Source: Syntrophales bacterium
GTDB taxonomy: Bacteria > Desulfobacterota > Syntrophia > Syntrophales > UBA2210
NCBI GenBank assembly: GCA_023228425.1
Contig: JALOBE010000002.1
Coordinates: forward strand, 62,001-126,000
Direction of reading: 5' to 3'
DNA length: 64,000 bases
How positions within the stretch are numbered: position 1 is the first letter of the stretch; every line of letters begins with the position of its first letter. Shown in pieces: positions 34,138-42,566 of the stretch. Below the pieces are notes generated by a model. The model saw only the letters and a list, made by a program, of their open reading frames with translations, did no database searches and was not told where the DNA came from. Both the position numbers and the translations under genes were made by a program.

Positions 34138-35654
34138 CGTTTTTCTTTCAACCCCTCCTCGATGGCAGCCGCAAAGCCCTTCATGTCATAGGGGCCCTGC
34201 ATGATGTCCACTCTCAGGCCGGCTTTCCGCGCCGCCGCTTCCGTTACGGGTCCGATGCAGGCGACGGCGACGGAAGGGGGTATGTTTTCGATACCGCCGA
34301 TCATGTCGATACAATGGGTCACCGTTGAGGGACTCGTAAAGGCGAGTACATCCACGAGGCCCTCCTTCATGAGCCCGATCAGTTCCGTGCCGTCACGGCC
34401 CGAACCTGTCGCGCGGTAGAGGGGTATCACGTCAACGCAGGCCCCCCGGGCCTCAAGTTCACGGGGAATCACGTCACGGGCCGTTTCCGCCCGGGGAAGC
34501 AGGATTTTGACACCCTCCAGGTCCAGGCTTTCGAAGGCTTTTACCACCCCCTCCGAGATGTATTCTTCAGGGACTATGTCAACCCTGATTCCCTTTGCCT
34601 CGATGGCCGCCGCCGTGGCGGGGCCGATAGCGGCCACGCGAAGGCCCTTCAGATCCCGTAAATCCCTGCCGAGGCTTCGAAGACGGTCAAAAAAGAAGCG
34701 GACGCTGTTGGCGCTGGTGAATATGACCCACTGGTAGGAATCGAGAACGCCAAGGGCCTCGTCGAACCTGCCGGTGTCTTCATGGGGAACAATGGAAATG
34801 ACGGGGAAAACAATAACCCGGGCTCCCCGTTCACGAAGCATGTCCGCACATTCACGGGCCTGTCCCTCGGGCCGTGTGATAACGATACCCTTCCCGAAGA
34901 GGGGCTTCTTTTCGAACCAGGCAAGCCTGTCTCGCAGAGCCACCACGTCGCCGGTCACGAAGATCGCCGGTGGCGTCATGCCTCGTTCACGGGCCAGCGC
35001 TGCGATGCTTCCCAGGGTCCCAACCACTGTCTCCTGATCTGCAGTGGTCCCCCATCGGACAAGAATCGCCGGTGTTTCCGGATCTTTCCCGTGCTCGATG
35101 AGTTTTTCCGTGATCGTTGGAAGGTTTTTCACGCCCATCAAAAAAACCAGTGTTTCAAGAGGCGCCAGGTGTTCCCAGTGGAGGCGGCTTTCAGGCTTCG
35201 TTGGATCTTCGTGCCCCGTGACAAAGGCCACCGTGGAGGTGAACTTCCGCTGGGTCAGGGGAATCCCGGCATAGGCCGGCACCGCGACGGCCGAGCTGAT
35301 GCCGGGGATGATTTCGAAGGGTATCCCGTGATCGGCGAGAACCAGCGCCTCTTCCCCGCCGCGACCGAAAATGAAGGGATCGCCGCCCTTGAGCCGCGCC
35401 ACCACGTGCCCTCCGCGGGCCTCCTCAACGAGGATCATGTTGATGTCGTCCTGGGAAAGCGTGTGGTCCCCCCCCTGTTTCCCCACGTATATCCGGCGGG
35501 ATTCGCCGGGGGCGTGATCCAGTATCTCCCTGTTGACGAGATGATCGTAGACAACCACGTCCGCCCGCGACAGGCACTCGACGGCCCGAAGGGTGACGAG
35601 TCCCGGGTCTCCCGGCCCTCCACCGATGATGTATACTTTCCCCATGTTTCGCAT
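34134..35654 (-). CDS. cobA-hemD: Uroporphyrinogen-III C-methyltransferase/uroporphyrinogen-III synthase fusion
   Basis: A 506-residue bifunctional protein from the ATG at 35654, with GAGGG upstream; a Met three codons on and a much longer frame to 35855 are alternatives. Residues 1-245 are CobA/SUMT (VYIIGGGPGDPGLVTLRA, VARLKGGDPFIFGRGGEE, MGVKNLPTITEKL). Residues about 255-506 are HemD (GKGIVITRPEGQ, WVIFTSANSVRFFFDRL, DVLAFTSPSTVTH, VACIGPVTEAAARKAGL). Together they close hydroxymethylbilane to uroporphyrinogen III and methylate it to precorrin-2. It sits between hemC and ahbC in one strand run. Confidence 0.95.
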   Translation of the reverse strand: MRNMGKVYIIGGGPGDPGLVTLRAVECLSRADVVVYDHLVNREILDHAPGESRRIYVGKQGGDHTLSQDDINMILVEEARGGHVVARLKGGDPFIFGRGGEEALVLADHGIPFEIIPGISSAVAVPAYAGIPLTQRKFTSTVAFVTGHEDPTKPESRLHWEHLAPLETLVFLMGVKNLPTITEKLIEHGKDPETPAILVRWGTTADQETVVGTLGSIAALARERGMTPPAIFVTGDVVALRDRLAWFEKKPLFGKGIVITRPEGQARECADMLRERGARVIVFPVISIVPHEDTGRFDEALGVLDSYQWVIFTSANSVRFFFDRLRSLGRDLRDLKGLRVAAIGPATAAAIEAKGIRVDIVPEEYISEGVVKAFESLDLEGVKILLPRAETARDVIPRELEARGACVDVIPLYRATGSGRDGTELIGLMKEGLVDVLAFTSPSTVTHCIDMIGGIENIPPSVAVACIGPVTEAAARKAGLRVDIMQGPYDMKGFAAAIEEGLKEKR

Positions 35655-35751
35655 AGGCTCTACCCTCAGTGCCGACCCCGCCGCCGGGGTCGGCAGATCC
35701 CGGTCCCGCGGCCGGGGATTGTTTTTCTCCTCAGTATCAGACCGTCGGCCA

Positions 35752-36669
35752 TCAGCAGGAACCGTACTCAATGTCAAGCACCCTTCGTCCGCCACGGGCA
35801 AGAATCGAGTCGGCCGCCGCCCGGCCGAGAGCCGCCCCTTCGTGACGTCCGCCACGGAGTGTTTCTCCGATCAGGACCCGGCCGTCGGGTGTCCCCACCA
35901 GTCCGCTGATCCTGAGGGAGTCACCCTCAACCCTTGCATAACCCGCGATGGGAACCTGGCAGCCGCCGCCGAGGCGACCAAGGTAGGCCCGTTCGGCAAG
36001 GATTTCAAGCACCGTCTCGGGGTGATTGAGCGGGGAGACAAGCTCTTTTATGTCCCGATCATCACGGCGGATCTCGATACCCAGGACACCCTGACCCGCC
36101 GCGGGAAGAATCACGTCGGGAGAAAGGAACTGGGATACTTCCCGGAGCCAGCCCATGCGAGCCATGCCCGCCGCCGCCAGGATGATCCCCTGGAGCCCCT
36201 GCTTCTCGATTGTGTCTATTCTCGTCCGCAGGTTTCCCCGTATGGGAATGATCGTCAGGTCCGGTCTCACCTTCAGGAGCTGCATACGGCGCCGGAGTGA
36301 CCCCGTCCCTATCCGGGCCCCCGGCGGCAGATTTTCCAGCAGGGCCTCTCCCTTCGTCACCAGGATGTCCCGCGGGTCTTCACGTCGGGGATAGGCTGCC
36401 ATCTCAAGGCCTTCCGGCAGTTCCACCGGAACGTCCTTCATGCTGTGTACAGCGAGGTCGATAGAGCCTTTCAGAAGCTCCGCCTCGATTTCCTTGACAA
36501 AAACACCCTTCCCGCCCAGTTCGGCGATGCTCATCTCCTGCAGCCTGTCGGCCCTGGTCTTAATGGGAACGACCTCACAGACAAGTCCCGGGTGATGCTT
36601 TCGCAGCGACTCGGCAACACTCCGAGCCTGAACGAGGGCCAAGTCACTGCCCCTGGTTCCGATACGCAC
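35752..36669 (-). CDS. hemC: Hydroxymethylbilane synthase
   Basis: A 305-residue porphobilinogen deaminase that polymerises four porphobilinogens. It starts with GTG at 36669 (MRIGTRGSDLALVQA); a GGGAGG lies 17 nt upstream, rather far. VHSMKDVPVELPEGL, GTGSLRRRMQLL and RGNLRTRIDTIEK are the substrate-binding loops, and GGGCQVPIAGYA holds the cysteine carrying the dipyrromethane cofactor. It lies about 30 nt downstream of hemA; 97 nt separate it from cobA-hemD. Confidence 0.97.
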   Translation of the reverse strand: MRIGTRGSDLALVQARSVAESLRKHHPGLVCEVVPIKTRADRLQEMSIAELGGKGVFVKEIEAELLKGSIDLAVHSMKDVPVELPEGLEMAAYPRREDPRDILVTKGEALLENLPPGARIGTGSLRRRMQLLKVRPDLTIIPIRGNLRTRIDTIEKQGLQGIILAAAGMARMGWLREVSQFLSPDVILPAAGQGVLGIEIRRDDRDIKELVSPLNHPETVLEILAERAYLGRLGGGCQVPIAGYARVEGDSLRISGLVGTPDGRVLIGETLRGGRHEGAALGRAAADSILARGGRRVLDIEYGSC

Positions 36670-36701
36670 TGTCCGTTCGATTGCAGACCTCCCTCAGCGC
36701 G

Positions 36702-37973
36702 TTACACCTCTTCGTCGAGTCCGAAAAGACGCCTCAGTGCCGCCACATAGGCGTGACCGCCGCCGTTTTCACATTCTTCCTTGAGGCTCGTCACCGGTCC
36801 GTGAAGAATCTTGTTGGTTACCGACCTGATCAGGGTTTCAACATTGCCGCGCTCTTCCTCGCCGAGCCCGGTCATCCATGACATGGATCGGTCAAGCTCT
36901 CCCCTGGTGATGTCCTCCACCCTGTTTTTGAGGTCCACAATCGTGGGAACCGCATCGAGAGTCGCCCGCCAGCGGGTGAAGAGAGCCACCTCACCGCTGA
37001 TGATTTCTTCGGCCCTGGCCGCCTCGGCCATGCGGCTCTTCAGGTTCTCGTCAACCACCTGCTGAAGATCATCGATGTTGTAAAGATAAACGTTGTCCAT
37101 AGCGCCCACACCGGGATCGATGTCCCGTGGAACAGCTATGTCTATGAGAAAAAGCAGGTGGTTTTTCCGACGGCGCAGGGCTGCCGATACCAGCGGACGA
37201 TCGATGATGTATCCCGGAGCGCCCGTGGAGGTGATAATGATGTCCGCATCCCCCAGAATACCGGGCAACGCGTCGAACCCAAACGCCGTCCCTCCGAATA
37301 CTCCCGCCAGGGCACGGGCGTTTTCGACGGTCCTGTTGGCCACGATGATCCTCGTCGCCCCGTTGTTCTTCAGATGCCGCGCCGCCAGTTCGGCCATTTC
37401 ACCGGCCCCCACGAGAAGGACGGACGTGCCCTCCAGGCTCCCCAGGATTTTTTTTGCCAGTGCCACTGCCGTGTAGCCCACGGAAACAGCGTTTTCAGCG
37501 ATTCCTGTCTCCGTTCTCACCCTCTTTGCCACGCGAAAGGCCTGGTGCAGCAGACGGTTCATGATAACACCGGTGGTCCGCTTTTCAACGCACAGGCGAT
37601 AGGCTTCCTTCATCTGCCCCAGTATCTGGGGCTCGCCCATGATCATGGAGTCGAGGCTTGATGCCACCCGGAAGAGGTGCCGCACGGCCTCCTCGTCCCG
37701 GTAGCGATACAGGCAGACCTCCATCTCCCGGGCGGGAAGGTTTCCATGAGAAAGAATGAACTCCTTCAGGCTTTCCATGGCCCGCTTCACGTCTCCGACG
37801 GAGGCCAGCACCTCAACTCTGTTGCACGTCGCCAGGTAGAGGGCTTCTCGCACATGGGGAATGCTCTTCACCGCTTCCACGGTCCTGCCCTGGTCCTCGC
37901 AGGCTATCGTAAGGCGCTCTCGCAGGGCCAACGGGGCCGTTCTATGATTCATTCCCAGGATGACAATATGCAT
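36702..37973 (-). CDS. hemA: Glutamyl-tRNA reductase
   Basis: A 423-residue NADPH enzyme that reduces glutamyl-tRNA to glutamate-1-semialdehyde, the first committed step of heme synthesis. The N-terminus is MHIVILGMNHRTAPLALRER, the catalytic cysteine is in LATCNRVEVLAS, the NADPH domain is LLVGAGEMAELAARHL, and the C-terminal dimer helices follow. It is preceded by ccsA with only 9 nt between. hemL, the next enzyme, is not in the window. Confidence 0.97.
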   Translation of the reverse strand: MHIVILGMNHRTAPLALRERLTIACEDQGRTVEAVKSIPHVREALYLATCNRVEVLASVGDVKRAMESLKEFILSHGNLPAREMEVCLYRYRDEEAVRHLFRVASSLDSMIMGEPQILGQMKEAYRLCVEKRTTGVIMNRLLHQAFRVAKRVRTETGIAENAVSVGYTAVALAKKILGSLEGTSVLLVGAGEMAELAARHLKNNGATRIIVANRTVENARALAGVFGGTAFGFDALPGILGDADIIITSTGAPGYIIDRPLVSAALRRRKNHLLFLIDIAVPRDIDPGVGAMDNVYLYNIDDLQQVVDENLKSRMAEAARAEEIISGEVALFTRWRATLDAVPTIVDLKNRVEDITRGELDRSMSWMTGLGEEERGNVETLIRSVTNKILHGPVTSLKEECENGGGHAYVAALRRLFGLDEEV

Positions 37974-37982
37974 GGTTACCGC

Positions 37983-38795
37983 TTAAAACGTGTGTATTGT
38001 AGTAAAAAACAGATTGACCCCCACAAAGGCGAACAGCAGTATCGCGAAGGCCCCCATGGACAGGAATGCCGCCCGGCGCCCCTTCCAGCCGATGACAAGC
38101 CTCTGGTGCAGCAGAACCCCGCAGAGGAACCAGGCCGCCAGTGTGGCGATCTGCTTGGGGTCCCAGGGCAGATGGCTTCCCCAGGCGGTGCGGGCCCACA
38201 CCGATCCGGCGATGATGCCCAGGGTAAGGAGAAGAAAGCCCCAGAGGACACTGAGATGATTTATCCTGTCCAGGTCGCCCAGCGACGGAAGAACCCGATA
38301 CAATTCGTGAATCTTCCTCCGGCGTATCAGGCCGTCCTGGATCAGGTACATGAGGGCCGCGCAGCACGCCAGGGCAAAGAGAGCCGATCCGGTGAGCGAA
38401 AAAATGACATGGACCGTCACCCAGCAGGTTTTCAGGTCCTGTCCCGCGGGGGACGGGCCCATGATGCCCGCCGATGAGGCTATGACCATCACCAGCGAGA
38501 GAGGGGCTACAAACGCTCCGAGTACCCGCGTTTTTGTCAATGCCTGAAAGAGAAAATACACCGCCGCGATAGCCCAGCCGATAAACGAAAGCGCCTCGGA
38601 CAGGTTGACCGCCGGGCTGTACCCTGACCCCCACCAGCGCAGACCGATAAAGACCGTGTGCAGGGCGAAAGCCGCCGCGAACACCCAGGTGGACAGCCGG
38701 GCCAGGGCAACCCTTTTCAGAAGGAGCGACGCCGTGAACCCCGCCGTGCCTGCCAGGTAGATTACCAGGGCGGCCCTGAAAAACAATGCATCCAT
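37983..38795 (-). CDS. CcsA/HemX-type cytochrome c assembly membrane protein
   Basis: A 270-residue protein with about eight transmembrane helices. WGSHLPWDPKQIATLAAWF is the WWD-like motif of the cytochrome c assembly (CcsA/ResC) family, and conserved histidines are in LHTVFIG, WVTVHVIFSL and LHQRLVIG. In many anaerobes such genes lie next to hemA and are called hemX; the family handles heme export or ligation to apocytochromes. The start overlaps the sirC stop by one base (TGATG). Placement in the heme operon fits either a HemA-modulating or a heme-handling role. Confidence 0.88.
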   Translation of the reverse strand: MDALFFRAALVIYLAGTAGFTASLLLKRVALARLSTWVFAAAFALHTVFIGLRWWGSGYSPAVNLSEALSFIGWAIAAVYFLFQALTKTRVLGAFVAPLSLVMVIASSAGIMGPSPAGQDLKTCWVTVHVIFSLTGSALFALACCAALMYLIQDGLIRRRKIHELYRVLPSLGDLDRINHLSVLWGFLLLTLGIIAGSVWARTAWGSHLPWDPKQIATLAAWFLCGVLLHQRLVIGWKGRRAAFLSMGAFAILLFAFVGVNLFFTTIHTF

Positions 38796-39490
38796 CAGTC
38801 GTCACCGAAATAATTATTGTTTCCGGTTTGTGCCGCCTCGAGTTCCGCCGGGTCCATCTCTTCGCCCGTCAGCTCCATGACAAGATTCCGTGCCTCGTCC
38901 AGCCGGCCTTCCTTGAGAAGTATCATGAGGGGTGAATAGATGAGAGATTCGAAGGTGAGCCTGTTCTCGTCGGCCGGCCTGGCCCGGGCCAGTATGCGTC
39001 TTCGCAGGTTCCCCAGCACCCGCAACAGGGGACCGTACCCGTCGTCCAGAAGCGTTTCCAGGTTCATCCGTATCATCCGGGCAAGAGCGGGACTTTTCCC
39101 CCCGGTGGAGACGGCCACCGCCAGGTCACCTTTTCGAACCAGGGCAGGCAGGATGAAGGTGCATAATTCGGGACAGTCGACGATATTCACCAGCAGTCCC
39201 GCCGCTTCAGCGTCGCCATGAACGCGCCGGTTAACGGCCTCGTCATCGGTTGCCCCGATGACGAGAAAGGCACCTTCGATGTGTTCACTCCTGTAGTCAT
39301 CATCGATGTGGGAGAGAACTCCCTCGTCACGCATGCGGGCCAGCTCGGGTGTCAATAAACGTCCCACCACGGTCACCCGGGCGCCGCATTCGATCAGACG
39401 GACCGACTTTCTCGCCGCGACATCACCGGCACCGATGACAATACAGTGTCGGTTCATTATATTCAGAAACAGTGGATAGTAGACCGTCAT
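38795..39490 (-). CDS. sirC: Precorrin-2 dehydrogenase/sirohydrochlorin ferrochelatase-type protein (SirC/Met8)
   Basis: A 231-residue protein from the ATG at 39490 (MTVYYPLFLNIMNRHCIVIG); a Met at 39532 has no RBS and lies upstream of the likely promoter. The NAD-binding loop is IGAGDVAARKSVRL, and GATDDEAVNRRVHGDAE with VNIVDCPELCTFILPAL carries the catalytic Asp region of the CysG N-terminal domain. It oxidises precorrin-2 to sirohydrochlorin and may also insert iron. It is first in the heme operon, which fits the siroheme-based route of the Ahb enzymes downstream. Confidence 0.92.
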   Translation of the reverse strand: MTVYYPLFLNIMNRHCIVIGAGDVAARKSVRLIECGARVTVVGRLLTPELARMRDEGVLSHIDDDYRSEHIEGAFLVIGATDDEAVNRRVHGDAEAAGLLVNIVDCPELCTFILPALVRKGDLAVAVSTGGKSPALARMIRMNLETLLDDGYGPLLRVLGNLRRRILARARPADENRLTFESLIYSPLMILLKEGRLDEARNLVMELTGEEMDPAELEAAQTGNNNYFGDD

Positions 39491-39522
39491 GGCCGCGCAA
39501 CCGTCCCTTGTGTAATTTGGTT

Positions 39523-39551
39523 TCGTTACCATGAAGACAGGGAAAACTCAA
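39523..39551 (-). promoter_or_regulatory. Candidate promoter for the heme operon
   Basis: On the minus strand TTGAGT (39546-39551), 17 nt and TAACGA (39523-39528). The -10 is weak. The position is compatible with the 39490 start of sirC. Confidence 0.3.
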
Positions 39552-39556
39552 GCAGC

Positions 39557-39585
39557 TTGAATTATCAGATGAAAGAGGATATACC
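39557..39585 (+). promoter_or_regulatory. Candidate promoter for prmA
   Basis: TTGAAT (39557-39562), 17 nt and TATACC (39580-39585), about 35 nt upstream of the prmA ATG. It is back to back with the heme operon promoter. Confidence 0.4.
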
Positions 39586-39619
39586 GAAGTGGCGCGGTTC
39601 AGGCGCCCGAGGAGGATGT

Positions 39620-40561
39620 ATGACAACGACCCCAGCCAGGGAATCGTGGATTGAAATTGTAGTCAGGACCCCGCCGCTGCTGTCGGATCCTCTTGCAAAC
39701 TTCCTGGATGAACTGGGAACCCGGGGCGTCTTTGAAGAAGAATCAATCCAGGGCCCTTTCAACGATTTCCCCGAGGACCCCCCGAAGACGGTCACAATCA
39801 AGGCATACCTGCCCGACACCGGGGAGGTAGCGAAGAAGCTCTCGTCCCTCGAGACTTACACGGCAAGTCTGAAGGAACTCTTCCCGGAACTGGAGGCTCC
39901 GTCATACTCCACCTCAACCATTTCCGATCCGGACTGGGCCGAGCGGTGGAAAAAGTATTTCAAGCCCCTGCGCATCAGCAAGAACATCGTCATAAAGCCC
40001 ACCTGGGAACGCTACCGGTCCGAGGGGGGAGAAATTGTCATCGACATCGACCCGGGTATGGCTTTCGGAACGGGTCAGCACGCCTCCACGCGACTCTCGG
40101 TCAATGCCATTGAAGATATCATCTTGAAACAGACACCGCCGGAGGGCTGGAATGTTCTCGACATCGGAACGGGCACGGGCATCCTGGCCATGTGCTGCGC
40201 CATGCTGGGCGCCGATCTCGTGACCGCCATCGACCTGGACCCGCTTGCCGTGGAAATAGCGGCCGTCAACATAGCCATAAACGATCTTCACGACCGGATC
40301 CGGCTGGTCAACCGGGATGCCTCCGACATGGAAGGAACCTTCAACCTTATCGTGGCAAATCTCACGGCTCCCGCCCTGATGAACCTCCGCGACAGGCTCG
40401 TCACCATGATGGCGCCGGGCGGTTATCTTGTCGCCTCGGGCATCATCGACACATATGGAAGCCGGCTCGAACAGATTTTTGAGGACGACGGCGTCACCGT
40501 CACCGATCGTCGGGATGAAAAGGAATGGCTCTGCCTCACCTTCAAAAAAAGGGACCCCTGA
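39620..40561 (+). CDS. prmA: Ribosomal protein L11 methyltransferase
   Basis: A 313-residue SAM-dependent methyltransferase from the ATG at 39620, with GGAGGA four bases upstream; the frame is open further but unsupported. The N-terminal substrate domain begins ESWIEIVVRTPPLLSDPL. The catalytic domain has IDPGMAFGTGQHASTRL, VLDIGTGTGILAM and NLIVANLTAPAL, all PrmA-specific. It trimethylates ribosomal protein L11. rsmE follows one base after its stop, and the pair is a common arrangement. Confidence 0.95.
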   Translation: MTTTPARESWIEIVVRTPPLLSDPLANFLDELGTRGVFEEESIQGPFNDFPEDPPKTVTIKAYLPDTGEVAKKLSSLETYTASLKELFPELEAPSYSTSTISDPDWAERWKKYFKPLRISKNIVIKPTWERYRSEGGEIVIDIDPGMAFGTGQHASTRLSVNAIEDIILKQTPPEGWNVLDIGTGTGILAMCCAMLGADLVTAIDLDPLAVEIAAVNIAINDLHDRIRLVNRDASDMEGTFNLIVANLTAPALMNLRDRLVTMMAPGGYLVASGIIDTYGSRLEQIFEDDGVTVTDRRDEKEWLCLTFKKRDP

Positions 40562-40562
40562 C

Positions 40563-41339
40563 GTGTCGGTTCAGCGGGTGTACCGGCCGGCCCTGAGGCC
40601 GGGAACAACAATGACCGAGCTGGACCGGGAGGACTTTCACTACCTGAAGCATGTCCTGAGGCTGAAGGTCGGTGATACGGTGATTCTCTTTGACGGTGTC
40701 GGCAATGAATACGAGGCCGTCATCGATGATTTCGGTGCCTCCCGGGTACGCCTGGAAATCCGGGAAGAACGACCCGTCGACGATCCGGCGCCGCCGGTGA
40801 TTCTGGCCCAGGCACTTCCCAAGGAAGGCAAGATGGATTTTATCGTTCAGAAGGCAACCGAGCTGGGCGTGAGGACCATCATCCCCTTCACCTCCTCCAG
40901 GACAATACCCAGACTCACGGGCGAAAAGGCGGCAGCGCGGGTGAAACGCTGGCGGAAGATTGCCGCTGAAGCGTCAAAACAGTGCGGCAATGCCATTGTT
41001 CCCGAGGTTTCTGAAATCAGGACCTTCGAAGCCATGATAGATGAAGGGGCCCGGGCAAGCCTCCCTCTCTTCTTCTGGGAAGAGGAACACCATCGGGGCA
41101 TCAGGGATATTTTCAGCACGCCCTTCAGGCCCGATCTGTCAGAGATTTCCATCGTTGTCGGCCCCGAGGGGGGCTTTTCCAGGGACGAGGCAACCGCCGC
41201 CCGGAACCGGGGCTTCATGACGGCGCACCTGGGACGCCGCATATTGAGAGTCGAGACGGCGGCCCTGGTCATCCTGTCGATTATCCAGTACGAAATCGGA
41301 TCCATCGGAACGTCGCCGGAAAGGAACGATGTCCAATGA
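40563..41339 (+). CDS. rsmE: 16S rRNA m3U1498 methyltransferase
   Basis: A 258-residue SPOUT methyltransferase. GTG at 40563 is chosen because MSVQRVYRPALRPG matches the family start and it follows the prmA stop by one base. The N-terminal PUA-like domain has HYLKHVLRLKVGDTVILFDG. The C-terminal knot has VGPEGGFSRDEATAARNRGF and HLGRRILRVETAALVILSIIQ, the SAM-binding trefoil of RsmE. It methylates U1498 of 16S rRNA. The next gene overlaps by four bases. Confidence 0.95.
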   Translation: MSVQRVYRPALRPGTTMTELDREDFHYLKHVLRLKVGDTVILFDGVGNEYEAVIDDFGASRVRLEIREERPVDDPAPPVILAQALPKEGKMDFIVQKATELGVRTIIPFTSSRTIPRLTGEKAAARVKRWRKIAAEASKQCGNAIVPEVSEIRTFEAMIDEGARASLPLFFWEEEHHRGIRDIFSTPFRPDLSEISIVVGPEGGFSRDEATAARNRGFMTAHLGRRILRVETAALVILSIIQYEIGSIGTSPERNDVQ

Positions 41340-41854
41340 GGTACCATCGCTACGGAGGGTTCTGGCGCCGCGCCCTGGCCATCTGGATGGATGGACTGAT
41401 CATCCAGCTCCTCATAGCCCTTGCCTTCATAACCATTCGATTCACCCTCCCCGATTCCATGGGACAGTCCATGGGGAGCTATTCGACCTTCGTCACGAGC
41501 TATGTATACCTTTCCGTCGGCGTGCTCATGAATATGGCCTACTACACCATCTTTCACGGAGCAGGCGGGCAGACACCGGGGAAATGGGTTGTGGGTGTCA
41601 AAGTCATTCGGGATACCGGGGAAGAGATGACCCTGGGATATGCCTTTCTCCGCTGGGTCGGATACCTGGTGTCGTACATGTTCCTGTGCCTGGGTTTTCT
41701 CTGGGCCGCCTTCGACGGCAGAAAGCAGGGCTGGCACGACAAAATTGCGGGAACTCTCGTGATCAGGACACGGGGGCGAAAGCGGACGCCGGATCAGGAA
41801 AGAAGCCTTTCCCCGGACAGGACGGCCCGGCACATTTCTCTTTCTTCCCCTTGA
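41336..41854 (+). CDS. RDD-family membrane protein
   Basis: A 172-residue protein whose ATG overlaps the rsmE stop (ATGA). It begins MRYHRYGGFWRRALAIWMDG, with the Arg and Asp of the RDD signature in the first helix, then two more hydrophobic segments (FVTSYVYLSVGVLMNMAYYT; RWVGYLVSYMFLCLGFLWA) and GGQTPGKWVVGVKVI, with KQGWHDKIAGTLV near the end. The C-terminal tail is basic. RDD proteins are poorly understood; some act in ion or metabolite transport. Confidence 0.85.
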   Translation: MRYHRYGGFWRRALAIWMDGLIIQLLIALAFITIRFTLPDSMGQSMGSYSTFVTSYVYLSVGVLMNMAYYTIFHGAGGQTPGKWVVGVKVIRDTGEEMTLGYAFLRWVGYLVSYMFLCLGFLWAAFDGRKQGWHDKIAGTLVIRTRGRKRTPDQERSLSPDRTARHISLSSP

Positions 41855-41909
41855 AACGGTTTCGATGAAACAGGCACTCAAACCTGATATCGACGGGAGG
41901 GGAAAGTGC

Positions 41910-41938
41910 TTGACAAAAAAATTTGAATCGGCTAATCA
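41910..41938 (+). promoter_or_regulatory. Promoter for tRNA-Phe
   Basis: TTGACA (41910-41915), 17 nt and TAATCA (41933-41938). The transcript would carry a leader of about 90 nt before the tRNA. Confidence 0.65.
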
Positions 41939-41985
41939 TCGATTCCTCACAGGATCTACTGATTCCTCCGGGGTGAGTAGAAAAC

Positions 41986-42017
41986 GAGACCTTTTAATTT
42001 TGTCATTTCAAGGTCTC
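41986..42017 (+). repeat. Inverted repeat in the tRNA-Phe leader
   Basis: GAGACCTT (41986-41993) pairs with AAGGTCTC (42010-42017) over a 16-nt AT-rich loop, ending 15 nt before the mature tRNA. The stem would form in the precursor RNA. Confidence 0.65.
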
Positions 42018-42032
42018 AAAACGAAATAAAAT

Positions 42033-42108
42033 GGGTCGGTAGCTCAGTCGGTAGAGCACCGGACTGAAAATCCGGGTGTCGGCAGTTCAATTCTGCCCTG
42101 ACCCACCA
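42033..42108 (+). tRNA. tRNA-Phe (GAA)
   Basis: A 7-bp acceptor stem (GGGTCGG with CTGACCC, one G-U), D loop AGCTCAGTCGGTAGAGC, anticodon loop CTGAAAA (GAA), T loop GTTCAATTC, A73 and encoded CCA at 42106-42108. A strong terminator follows within 10 nt. Confidence 0.97.
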
Positions 42109-42117
42109 GTCGAAAAG

Positions 42118-42150
42118 AAGGGTCGGCACTGTTTGCCGACCCTTTTTCTC
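42118..42150 (+). terminator. Rho-independent terminator after tRNA-Phe
   Basis: An 11-bp perfect stem (AAGGGTCGGCA with TGCCGACCCTT, loop CTGTT, 42118-42144) runs into a T tract, CTTTTTCTC. Confidence 0.92.
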
Positions 42151-42566
42151 AATACCGCTCTCAGCTGTCCCGCCGACGGTTCGCCCTCTGTGCCCTGCAC
42201 GGATATGTTCCATATTTTCTTGCGTTACAGTGCCGCTTCTGGGATGATACCGGATCATTACAACCATCGGAAGATGTCGTTCCCGGAATAGTCGGAAAAC
42301 ATCCGATGAAGGACGGCTTTATAAATAAACAGTTCCTGAGGCATGGGGAGCACATCCCGATGACTGAGGAAAAACCGAAGAGCCGAAACGCTGCGAAAAA
42401 AAAAGATCCGTGTCTGTATTGTAGAGAAAAGTCCTTGCTTTCACGTGGAAGACACGTATTATAAAAAACACTTGATTCGATTCGTCGCAACACTTGACCG
42501 TCATGGGCTCCGGGAACGTCACGGAAAGGGTGATACCGTACAAACATCAACGAGAGAGGTGGCACC
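42151..42566. other. 416-nt intergenic stretch before the TPR/beta-barrel gene
   Basis: No secure gene. A short frame from ATG 42360 (34 codons, CLYC motif) contains an A9 run (42396-42404). A different frame through the same run stays open to a TGA at 42568-42570 that overlaps the GTG start of the next gene. This may be a small frameshifted gene or chance. A promoter candidate is listed separately. Confidence 0.4.
42435..42462 (+). promoter_or_regulatory. Candidate promoter for the TPR/FecR cluster
   Basis: TTGCTT (42435-42440), 16 nt and TATTAT (42457-42462). The spacer holds two CACGT copies. Confidence 0.35.

Noticed and set aside
35655..35751. N-terminal extension of cobA-hemD up to 35855
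   Set aside because: It would overlap the hemC end, has no RBS, and the CobA domain begins only at 35645-35654.
42016..42267. Minus-strand open frame of 83 codons with the segment RAELNCRHPDFQSGALPTE
   Set aside because: It is the reverse reading of tRNA-Phe, a well-known false protein.
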